Shown here piece after piece: positions 1-6,859 of a DNA stretch of 11,989 nt. Position 1 is the stretch's first letter. Every line of letters begins with the position of its first letter. The position numbers were made by a program, and so were the translations under genes. Below the pieces are notes generated by a model. The model was not told the origin of the DNA. It searched no databases and worked only from the letters and a program-made list of their open reading frames with translations. The stretch is from Jimgerdemannia flammicorona (lineage: Eukaryota > Mucoromycota > Endogonomycetes > Endogonales > Endogonaceae): assembly GCA_003990745.1 (NCBI GenBank), contig RBNI01005880.1, positions 1 to 11,989 on the forward strand, written 5' to 3'.

Positions 1-146
1 TTGCCAGTCAAAGGCACTGGGGCCCCCCTGCCCAGTACGCTCACCAGAATGCGCGTTGCTTGCCATCTTGATAGCACCAATACTTGAAGATGTTGTTGAA
101 AAGTGTTGCCTGAGTCTTGTGTCACCCGAATGGTACTGGTGAAAGA
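1..146. other. Left flank, unidentified, not mutated like the rest
   Basis: This stretch lies outside the LTR and has a different base composition: I see four CpG dinucleotides in 146 bases and balanced G and C. It matches neither the gypsy interior nor the LINE on the right. On the minus strand an ATG at 66-64 in the context AAGATGGC opens a reading frame that runs off the window edge (MASNAHSGERTG...). It could be the start of a host gene or of another element's ORF, but 22 codons are too few to decide. Confidence 0.35.
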
Positions 147-210
147 TGTAGGAGTGGGACCTAATGGGGAGTGGATTTACTTAAGAGTGGTTTGTAGATT
201 ATTAAATAGG

Positions 211-216
211 TTTATT
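211..216 (-). terminator. AATAAA poly(A) signal, 3' LTR
   Basis: AATAAA on the minus strand, about 310 bases after the LTR ORF stop and about 65 bases before the LTR end. It would allow 3' end formation inside the LTR. The hexamer is unchanged in the other LTR at 9188-9193. Confidence 0.4.
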
Positions 217-528
217 TGCTATTCATAATATTGCTATACTAGGAGTAGTTGTATAAAGGGATATTGTGGAGAAGTATTCAGGAATGTTCTTGTGTATTTG
301 AGTCTGAGATTCTGAGGTCTGGGGGAGGGGGTATTTGTACTAGTGAGGGGCTATCTGGACTATACTAGATATGGATATAGCACTAAGTGCTTTGCTGAGT
401 TGGAATGCAGTCATGTAGTACAAGTGTGATCTGACATGTCAAGAGATTGTCTGACTGCTGAGTCAGTTCACAGTTACATCATACAAGGCTAATCTAACTA
501 TACTATGACTGCTAAGCCATTTATAGAT

Positions 529-1626
529 TTAGGCACTGTCTGGATAGTTTTTGATGACATCACCATCGATGTCATTATCTCTAATGAAGTAGTCATCTAG
601 GAAGAGTAGTTTGTAGATTACTTCTCCTTATTGGCTGAGATAATAATACATTAGAACTTCATCTCCATCCCACAGAATAGCATTATCTGTCTTATATGCT
701 GGATAAGATGTTGGTGGGCAAAGGAGGGATATATTGTTTTCGCTTTCATCAGATTCGCTGTCTGCGTATCTTTTATAGATTACAGCACTATGAGTTGCCG
801 GGTTGTAGTAAGCTGGTGGCTGTGGTTCATGTCGCTCATACTCAGGTGATGAAGTTGTTGGTTCAACTTCGAGGGTTGTCTGAAGGTATAGGTTGTATTC
901 TCTGGTCTCTTCATTGTAGTTGAAGTAATCGGGGGTGAATGCAGATTGGTATTCGTGCCAGTAGTCATTATCCCAATAAGTCTCGTAGGCAGTTATGAAC
1001 TATTGTAAGTTTATTGGCAAAGTTGGTGGTGTGATCAGAGTTGGTAGAGATCCTTGGCTTGAGGTCATGTTGGTATCAGAGGGATCATTATCTTCTGCTT
1101 CATCCTCATCAAAGTGGATTATATTATAGATGTCCTTTATAGCATATCCAACTTGGGGCATTTGTAGGATGTGGTCATCAGGGTATGGGAAGGTTCTGTC
1201 TGTGGTTTCAACATACTCAAGATACTTGTGGTTGAGTTCTTGTATCATGTCATTGATTTGGCCATATGACAGGGTAGCAATTATTTCACTAGTAGTAACT
1301 CGGAGGCAGGGAATAAAGGTGCTGTACTCATAGAAGAGTTCTTGGTGTTTGCAGGCAATGAGCTTCTGGTGTTGAGACATCTGGGTAATGTCTGTATCCT
1401 GGTGGTGTTCGATTATGTCTTCCAGGAGGTGGCCAATCTGATAGTAGCTTGAGATTTGTCCAATCCGGTGGGCCTTATTAAGCATGTTCAGGGCATTCCA
1501 TTAGGCTTCTATGAAGTAGAGGGGTGCTAGGCTATGAATATTCATGAGGGGCAGAGGGGGTGTGGCTCGGTTGACAATGGCATTCCAAATGTCAGTGTGG
1601 ATGCAGTTGTAGATCTCGGTGATCAT
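529..1626 (-). pseudogene. LTR-internal ORF, copy in 3' LTR (366 codons incl. stop), unknown function
   Basis: I do not recognise this product. The frame opens with ATG at 1626-1624 and ends at TAA 531-529, 1098 bases, exactly the length of the copy in the other LTR. Three premature stops break it: codon 42 (TAA, 1503-1501), codon 209 (TAG, 1002-1000) and codon 333 (TAA, 630-628). At the last two the other copy has CAG or CAA, so these are C-to-T losses. The protein would be acidic and tyrosine-rich, with an N-terminal part of mixed helical character, an acidic stretch (FDEDEAEDNDPSD), a proline/tyrosine-rich part, a second acidic patch (DSESDESENN) and an acidic C-terminus. I see no membrane segment, zinc motif or enzyme motif. 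The frame lies on the sense strand of the element, downstream of the TATA box. Confidence 0.7.
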
Positions 1627-1693
1627 GTTTGTGTGTTTGGACATTATAGTTATTATTTGTTTTGGTTCTATTTCGACGTGTCTCGGGGCTTAG

Positions 1694-1718
1694 TATATAT
1701 GCATTTATTCTTGATTGG
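1694..1718 (-). promoter_or_regulatory. CCAAT box and TATA box of 3' LTR
   Basis: Read on the minus strand, CCAAT (1718-1714) is followed by ATATATA (1700-1694). The TATA-like block is 68 bases upstream of the ATG of the LTR ORF at 1626, a normal spacing for transcription starting near 1665. It would make U3 about 240 bp and place the ORF in the transcribed part of the LTR. The block is conserved in the other LTR. No experimental start is known. Confidence 0.55.
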
Positions 1719-1747
1719 TAAGATTCTGTTTGTGTGAATCTTGTGTT

Positions 1748-1896
1748 CTGTGACTTCGTATTGACTCAGCTTTGTGTGCTGTGACTTCTGTTTGACTCAG
1801 CTTTATGATTGCACAGGTGATTTCTAGATTTGTTCAGAGGTTGCATGTAATTTCAGTGGCTTGTTAAGAGGGTGACATGTGATTTCTGTGGCTTGT
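1748..1896 (-). repeat. U3 tandem repeats with two TGACTCA sites (3' LTR)
   Basis: Two 26-bp units at 1748-1773 and 1779-1804 match at 23 of 26 positions and each contain the palindrome-like heptamer TGACTCA (1762-1768, 1793-1799), the consensus of Gcn4/AP-1-type bZIP factors. Further upstream in the element sense, 21-bp units at 1844-1864 and 1876-1896 match at 19 of 21, with a weaker related block near 1814. Spacing is about 30-35 bases throughout. Such repeats upstream of a TATA box are typical of U3 enhancers. Both heptamers recur in the other LTR (10737-10743, 10768-10774) with the same 31-base spacing. Confidence 0.5.
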
Positions 1897-1913
1897 AGAT
1901 TGTGCACTTATAA

Positions 1914-1926
1914 CTCTCCCCTTCTT
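1914..1926 (-). promoter_or_regulatory. Polypurine tract
   Basis: Minus strand reads AAGAAGGGGAGAG, one base before the start of the 3' LTR. A purine run at this spot is the plus-strand DNA primer of LTR elements. It fixes the orientation of the element and the inner edge of the left repeat. Confidence 0.85.
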
Positions 1927-2367
1927 AGCTTTTGACGTCCTTGTCGGGGCCTTCTAATTTTGTTCTAGTGTTATTACACCATTTGGGAGGTCAAAAGTCC
2001 GGTAACATCCAATTTTTTCAGAAAGTGGTATGCTCATAGTACAGTTGCCTAATACATTAGATTCACATGTTAAAGAGTTGTATATTCAATGCCATGTGCC
2101 AGAAGTGATTCTGATGTCATTCACTGCTGGAGAATTTCCTCTAAGAAATCTTCTTAAATATCTATACCTCGTTTCCCACCAGTAGTATAGGGAGAATAGG
2201 CTTGCTTTCAGTTTTGGTATTTTTCCAGAGGGTTAGTATTCTTTTGTTCTATCTTGCTGAGTTCTTGATTAGGTTCATGATAATTATAATGTTCAGGGGG
2301 GTAATATATGTTATGTACTGATAGGTGCAGGAGTATTCAGCATTCAGTTATTCAAGGAATCGTATTC
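1927..2367 (-). other. 3' tail between chromodomain and polypurine tract
   Basis: About 440 bases after the first stop beyond the chromodomain (TAG at 2370-2368). The pol frame is closed here, but other frames give protein-like pieces interrupted by TGA and TAA stops, for example around NQELSKIEQKN and LEEILQQ, and later CYRTFDLPNGVITLEQ. They may be a shifted C-terminal extension of pol or a small extra ORF. No domain is recognisable. Confidence 0.4.
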
Positions 2368-2370
2368 CTA

Positions 2371-2512
2371 AACTAAGTCAGTAGTATTCTGGAGATTGGC
2401 CTTGGGTTCCCATGTTGCATCATGGATTGGATAACCTTTCCATTTAATGAGATACTCAGGGTGGTTCTTGTGGCCATGTCTGTTGAGGATTTGTTCAACT
2501 TTGTATTCTTCC
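2371..2512 (-). pseudogene. Chromodomain at the integrase C-terminus
   Basis: The end of pol contains the block YKVEQILNRHGHKNHPEY followed by LIKWKGYPIHDATWEP. This is the typical chromodomain pattern: EY-V-E-I-L start, a Y-L-I-K-W-K-G core strand and a final T-W-E-P helix start. In chromoviruses this module tethers the integration complex to modified histones and steers insertion into heterochromatin. The first aromatic residue (Y after the N-terminal acidic stretch) and the W of KWKG are both present, so the peptide pocket may be near complete. It is in the same frame as reverse transcriptase and integrase. A stop (TAG, 2370-2368) follows about 13 codons after TWEP; whether it is the natural end is unclear. 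Confidence 0.9.
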
Positions 2513-2653
2513 TGATCATTAATAATGATAGGTGCAGGTGGTTTTATAGTTCAGTTTGGGAATAGTTCATCATTATTGTCATTGTATCATTTGAGACATT
2601 GGACATTGAAGACTGGATGAATCTTAATGGTGTCCAGTAGCACCAATTTGTAG

Positions 2654-2667
2654 GAGGTCGGAGAGAC
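2654..2667 (+). repeat. Target-site duplication, left copy
   Basis: GAGGTCGGAGAGAC, the 5' copy of the 14-bp duplication created when the poly(A)-tailed retroposon inserted. It is part of the interrupted integrase codons. Confidence 0.85.
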
Positions 2668-3058
2668 AGGTAATAGTTGGCTCACTATAGGGTGGGTATT
2701 AGCAATATGGGTTGGACTGGTGGGTCATTGGCTTTTTGTCTTTGAGGAGAGACAGTGGTTGGGGCTGAGGGAGAAGGTGTTACAATGGGAAGGGCTATTG
2801 GGGGATCTGCTGACTGAATGGTAGATGGGTTGGGGTCCTCAGGGGGGCCGACATTGTGGTTTGGTGGTGAGGATCTGTGAGCAGAGTGGTGGGAGGGTGG
2901 CGATAGTATTAGACAAGGTGGTCTTTCATTGAGAAGAGGTAGGGGGGGGGAGACCCCCTAGAGGGATCGGATAAGGGGTGGGATCATTGTATTTATATGG
3001 GATATGTAGATGGGTATTAATAAAGGAATGGAGTCCAAGTGACTATAAAAAAAAAAAA
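2668..3058 (+). mobile_element. Poly(A)-tailed retroposon inserted in integrase
   Basis: A 391-bp foreign block on the opposite strand to its host element. It ends in 12 consecutive A (3047-3058) and is flanked by 14-bp direct repeats, GAGGTCGGAGAGAC at 2654-2667 and GAGGTTGGAGAGAC at 3059-3072, differing by one C/T transition. Removing the block and one repeat restores the integrase reading (VSPTS joined to YKLVL), which proves insertion. A poly(A) end with a target duplication of this size indicates target-primed retroposition, so it is a SINE or a 5'-truncated LINE. The plus strand is G-rich. I find no convincing A and B boxes of a tRNA-derived SINE and no RT coding, so a LINE 3' end is the better guess. 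Confidence 0.85.
2940..2960 (+). other. G-rich hairpin within the retroposon
   Basis: TAGGGGG at 2940-2946 can pair with CCCCCTA at 2954-2960 around a 7-base loop. It lies about 90 bases before the poly(A) run, where some LINEs and their SINE partners carry an RNA structure recognised by the reverse transcriptase. Function is inference. Confidence 0.4.
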
Positions 3059-3072
3059 GAGGTTGGAGAGAC
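3059..3072 (+). repeat. Target-site duplication, right copy
   Basis: GAGGTTGGAGAGAC directly follows the A run. It differs from the left copy by one C-to-T change at a CpG, so mutation continued after the insertion. Confidence 0.85.
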
Positions 3073-4239
3073 TTATGAAATGACTTCAAATAGTCCAATG
3101 AACTTACTGTTCAGCTTTGTAGATAGTCTGTGCTTGAGGTTGTCAACTCGGTATCCTTGGATGTCTAATAGGACTTTTTCTCCAATATCGAAGGTTTCTT
3201 CTCAGCGATGTTGGTTAACATACTGTGACTGTTGTTCTTGAGCTCGTGATAAATTCTCAATTGTGATCTGGCTTAGATTACGTATTCGGTGTAAGAATTC
3301 TTCAACAGCTTTGACTGTAGAGGGTTCTTCAGTGGTTCAGATGAGTGTCAGAGAAGTGTTTGGGTTTTGTTCAGTATTGGCAAAGAATGGGGTCATTCTA
3401 AGAGAGGCTTGCTTGCTATTGTTATAGGCAAACTTGACTACAGTGAGGTGTTCATACCAATCATCTTGTCTGTAAGAGACATAGTTTCTTAGTATTTGTT
3501 CAAGAGTTCAGTTCATTCTTTCAGTTTGGCTATCAGTTTCAGGGTAAAAGGCTGTAGATAGTACAAGTTTCATTCCAAGGTGTACATGGAGGGCTTTTCA
3601 AAAATGGCTGGTGAATTTCAGGTCTCAGTCACTAACAATGATCTTAGGAAGACCATGATAGCAGAAGATATTGTCAAACAAGAGTGTGGCTATGTCTGGT
3701 GCTGTTGCAGTAGTGGTGGTAGGTACAAAGTAAGCTTGTTTGCTGAGATAGTCTACAAAGACAACAATTGCATCTTTTCTGTTCTTGGTTCAGGGTAGTT
3801 GTACAATGAAATCCATAGAGATTTGTTCCCAATTAGTGGATGGTACTGGGATAGAGTAGAGTAGGCCAGGTTTTGCTAGTGTTGAGGACTTGTTGTGTTG
3901 GCAAGCATCACAGAAAGTGATGTAGGTCTTTAGTTGATCTGCCATATGGGGCCAATAGAAGTTTCAGGAGATAACTTCGTAGCATTTATCAAATCCTAAG
4001 TGTCCAGCTGTAGGGGCATCATGACATTCAAATAGGATAGTCTTTCAGAGGTCTCGGTTGTTTGGAACATACAATCTGTCCTTGTAGTAGATAGCATTGT
4101 CCCTAAGTTGGTATTGGTTGTATCAGGTATACTTGTCAGCATCATCACTGTTCATGATTTCTTGGAGTGCTTGAGCTTCCTTATCATCAGCACATACTGC
4201 GATAATTTGTTCTATGATGGAGTTTGTAACCACGGTGAG

Positions 4240-4670
4240 AGTTTGGATAACCTCTTCAATGGGTGGTCTGGAGATTGCATTGGCAACAATGTTTTCCTTG
4301 CCAGGGTGGTACTGGATTTCATAGTCAAAGTTGGTGAGGACTTTCATCCATCTGGCTTGTTTTCGAGAAAGAGTAGCCTGGGTCTTGATGTTAACTAATG
4401 ACTTATGGTCAGTCAATACAGTGAAGTGTACTTCTTCTAGGTATAGTCGCTATTTGATCAGAGTGTCTACAATGGCTAACATTTCCTTCTCATGAGTTAC
4501 ATAGTTGATTTCAGCATCATTGAACTTGTGGGAGTGATAGGCCACAGGGTGTCCTTCTTGCATGAGTACTGCTCCAAGAGCTAGGTCAGAGGCATCAGTG
4601 GTAACTTCATATGGTAGAGCAGGATTTGCTGCTTGAAGTACTGGAGTGGTTATCAAAGCATCCTTCAGTG
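4240..4670 (-). pseudogene. RNase H domain of gypsy pol
   Basis: RNase H removes the RNA template during cDNA synthesis. The blocks VTTDASDLALGAVL (first Asp), HEKEMLAIV (Glu) and LTDHKSL (Asp) occur in the family order, followed by RKQARWMKVL and YHPGKENIVANAISRPP. In the last block the family normally has an Asp between the two alanines (A-D-A-L-S-R). Here it is Asn (codon 4279-4281), explained by one CpG transition from GCC-GAT to GCC-AAT, so a catalytic residue is lost. A TAG replaces the usual Trp in IK*RLYLEE. It shares the frame of the second half of the RT and continues into integrase. Confidence 0.9.
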
Positions 4671-4689
4671 CTTAGAAGGCAGTATCTTG

Positions 4690-5620
4690 TTTGGGTCCCC
4701 AATTTGCAAGATTGTTGAAATCTTTCTCTTGTTTCATAGTCCAGGGTTGTTCTTCTTTCTTGCTGTGCTTGGTCATTTGGATGAGGGCAGTGGTGATTTT
4801 GGCGAAGTTGGCAACAAATCGTCTGTAATAGTTTGCTAATCCCAGGAATGACTGGAGGTCTTTTAGCTTCTTGGGTCTGGGCCATTCTTTGATTGCAGAG
4901 ATTTTGCTGGGGTCTACTTTGATTCCATTTGGTGTAATAATGTGTTCAAGAAACTGAATTTCTTTCAGGAGAAATTCGCACTTGCTGAGTTTTGCGAAGA
5001 GTCGGTTTTCTCGGAGTTTTAGTAGTACTAGTTCAAGGTATTTGAGATGTTCCTCCAGAGTTTTGCTGAAGACTAGAATGTCATCAATATAGACAACAAT
5101 GAATTTGTCCAGGTATGGATGCAGAATGGTATTCATCAGTATCTGGAAGGTTGCAGGAGCATTAGTTAAGCCAAAGGGCATAACCAGGAATTCAAAATGT
5201 CCATAGCGGGTTTGGAAGGCTGTCTGTAGATGTCTTCTTCTTTCATGGCAATTTGCCAGTAACTATTTCATAGGTCAAAAGAGCTCATGAATTGTGGGTT
5301 GGTAAGCCTATCGAATATTTCGTCAATTCTGGGTAGTGGGCAACAGTTCTTGATGATTTGTTTGTTAAGGTCACAGTAATCAATGCACATTCGCAGGTCT
5401 CCTTCTTTCTTTATAACAAAGAGGACTAGTGCACCACTGGGTCTGATGAATCCTTGTTCCAAGAGTTTGTCAATTTTTTTCTTGAGTGCATCAATTTCTC
5501 TTGGAGACATGTGGTAGATTGACTTGAAGGCTGGCTTGGCATCTGGAATAGTCTTGATAGTATGGTCTACTGCTTGTTTGGGAGATAGGCCTTTTGGAAG
5601 TTTCTTCAGAAATATGTCTC
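4690..5620 (-). pseudogene. Reverse transcriptase of gypsy pol, frameshifted
   Basis: RT copies the genomic RNA into DNA. Conserved blocks in order: [70 protein letters not shown] (catalytic YIDD at 5080-5091), [22 protein letters not shown]. The frame changes near 5224: before it the frame is that of protease and dUTPase, after it that of RNase H and integrase. Loss of one base in a lysine codon just after EEDIY explains it, because TAFQTRYG follows directly in the new frame. Arginines expected in DYRxLN and NRYPLP are Cys here, and the Arg after FDL is TGA, all CGC or CGA decayed to TGC or TGA. The stop before ALKD (TAA) is another loss. Confidence 0.93.
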
Positions 5621-5859
5621 AGAATTTCTGGAGTAGTGGTCTGACATGGCTGTCAACTTTAGAAAAGTCTTCTTCAGAGTTCTCGGGTTCTCCTTTGGGT
5701 AGGCAGATAGAGATAGCAAAAAGAGGGCATTCCTTGGCCAATTTCTTGAGTTGTAGCTTGTTGATGTGGGTGATCTTTAGTCCAGAGTCACTAAGGTTGA
5801 GTGGGTCCTTTTCGCCTTGCAGTTTGAAGTTGTGGTGTCCTTTCTTGATGGTCAGAGAA

Positions 5860-6300
5860 TGGTTTACCCAATCGATCATGGGGTTCTCTTGTTTTAACCA
5901 TGGAGTTCTAAGGATGATTTCATTGTCTGGGAGTGGTACGATCTGGAGGGTAACATGTACTCGGTAGTCACCAATTCAGAAAGGTAGATTGCGGACTTCC
6001 TTGCTAATGACATGTGAGGTTCCATCAGCTGTGGCAACTGCTTGAGTTTGTTGTACCGGAGAGATGAAGACCTTGAGTCTGTTGGCTATTTCTTCATTGA
6101 TGAAGTTGCCTGAGGCACCACTGTCTATCATGATCTTGACAGGTGCTTGATTGACAAAAGCTTTAAGTGTAAGCAGTTTGTCTGATCCAATGGTGGTGAT
6201 TTTGGTTATAGGGGCTTTCCTTCTGTTGATTCTTCTTTGAGCCAGTTCATTGACACAAGAGAAGCAATCATCAATCATGTGGGAAGAGTACATTCCAATG
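5860..6300 (-). pseudogene. Aspartic protease of gypsy pol
   Basis: The retropepsin cuts the polyprotein. VKIMIDSGASGNFINEEIA carries the catalytic DSG triplet (Asp codon 6123-6125). Downstream, the second conserved region appears as IILRTPWLKQENPMIDW, with ILRTPWL in place of the common I-L-G-x-x-W-L. It is in the same frame as the dUTPase upstream and the first half of the RT downstream, with a TGA between them (LPF*IGD). A segment rich in Cys and His (around 6240-6310) precedes it. The length matches gypsy proteases, roughly 100-130 residues. The catalytic Asp is intact, but the stop inside the domain would prevent a full product. Confidence 0.88.
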
Positions 6301-6386
6301 CTATGGGAGCATCGGCCACTTGGTATATATCTGTCTTCAATTTTCTTGTAGAATTATTCTTCTTTATTTATAGTAGGTTGGACTGG

Positions 6387-6800
6387 GGTCTTGTTTGATG
6401 AGCCAAATCCTTTGGATCCTTGGATGGTGGGCAGTAGTTCAGGGACTTCCTTGACTGTCAGGTCTGACTTGATTTTTTCAAATAGGATCTGGGCAATACA
6501 GAAGTCTATAGGGATCTTAAAGGGTGTCCAACTGTGGTTTCGGATGAGGACAATAATTTTGCCTGTGTAATCTTCATTAATGACTCCTCCTTCTACTGAG
6601 AGTCCTTTCAATGCTTGGCTACTGCGACAGCATATTCTTCCAACATGTCCTTCAGGAATTTGGATACTGATTCCTGTGTAGACTTGCTTGACTTTTCAGT
6701 TAGAGACTGTAGCTTCTTTGGCTATATACAGGTCATATCCAGCTGCTTTTTGACTTCCTTTGGTTAGGGCCTTAGCAGTTTGTCTTAATTTGACAAAGTC
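6387..6800 (-). pseudogene. dUTPase domain (trimeric type) inside gag-pol
   Basis: dUTPase hydrolyses dUTP to dUMP and keeps uracil out of new DNA. All five family motifs are seen in order over about 138 codons, the usual size. Motif 1 is AAGYDLYIA (6720-6746), motif 2 CRSSQAL, motif 3 VEGGVINEDYTG, motif 4 DFCIAQILFEKI and motif 5 GSKGFGSS (about 6397-6420). TGISIQIPEG lies between motifs 1 and 2 as in the family. In motif 3 the catalytic Asp is Asn (codon 6576-6578). ATT-AAT here is what ATC-GAT becomes when its CpG mutates on both strands, so loss by decay is likely. One TGA follows TVSN. It is fused in frame between the zinc knuckle and the protease. dUTPases occur in some retroviruses; here it would act in the element's particle. 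Confidence 0.9.
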
Positions 6801-6859
6801 TAGTGTTCTGGTGGTCAGATTGTTGAGGTGGTGCAGGGTGGTAACAGTTGCTCATGTTG

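Larger units (their letters stand above)
147..1912 (-). repeat. 3' LTR (1766 bp)
   Basis: Direct repeat of 9124-10887. The copies align end to end with one 6-base gap near 370-380 and a 4-base difference near 1630-1645. In the first ~390 aligned bases every substitution I found is a transition, apart from the two bases at the very edge (TG against GT). The element-sense start is TATAAGTGC here against TGTAAGTGC in the partner, so the terminal TG was probably lost by transition. At ~1.77 kb it is long for a fungal gypsy LTR, and it contains an ORF, a promoter-like region and a poly(A) signal (listed separately). Confidence 0.93.
2540..4080 (-). pseudogene. Integrase (HHCC, DDE core, C-terminal domain), interrupted
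   Basis: Integrase inserts the cDNA into the genome. The zinc-binding N-terminal domain is visible as two histidines (ECHDAPTAGH, around 4000-4030) and CDAC (around 3905). The catalytic core has D in SMDFIV (3811-3813), D in IVSD followed by a stop and DLKFTS, and E in SQTERMN, the expected D-D-E triad. The C-terminal part ends in TIKIHPVFNVQCL. All of it is in one frame with the RT. Stops, nearly all TGA, sit at IS*NFYW, LP*TK, VSD*D, HF*KAL, MN*TLE and HR*EE. In the family the residue after VSD is nearly always Arg and the one in F-x-KAL is Trp, which supports CGA and TGG decay. Between SPT and SYKL the gene is split by a 391-bp retroposon. Confidence 0.9.

Noticed and set aside
1748..1896. 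CRISPR-like array
   Set aside because: Repeats are few, imperfect, closely packed and located in an LTR U3; there are no unique spacers of constant size and the genome is evidently eukaryotic.
147..1912. The two long repeats as a segmental gene duplication and not LTRs
   Set aside because: They lie exactly at the ends of a gypsy interior, end in TG and CA, and one abuts a polypurine tract. LTR identity is much better supported.
2668..2720. tRNA-derived head of a SINE
   Set aside because: There is a weak likeness to an A box (TTGGCTCACTATAG) and to a B box (GGTTGGACTGG), but the B-box mismatches are transversions at key positions, so I do not call it.
4633..5967. Plus-strand frames opposite the RT and protease (for example 5524-5967)
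   Set aside because: No recognisable domain; the minus strand carries clear RT and protease motifs, so these are shadows.
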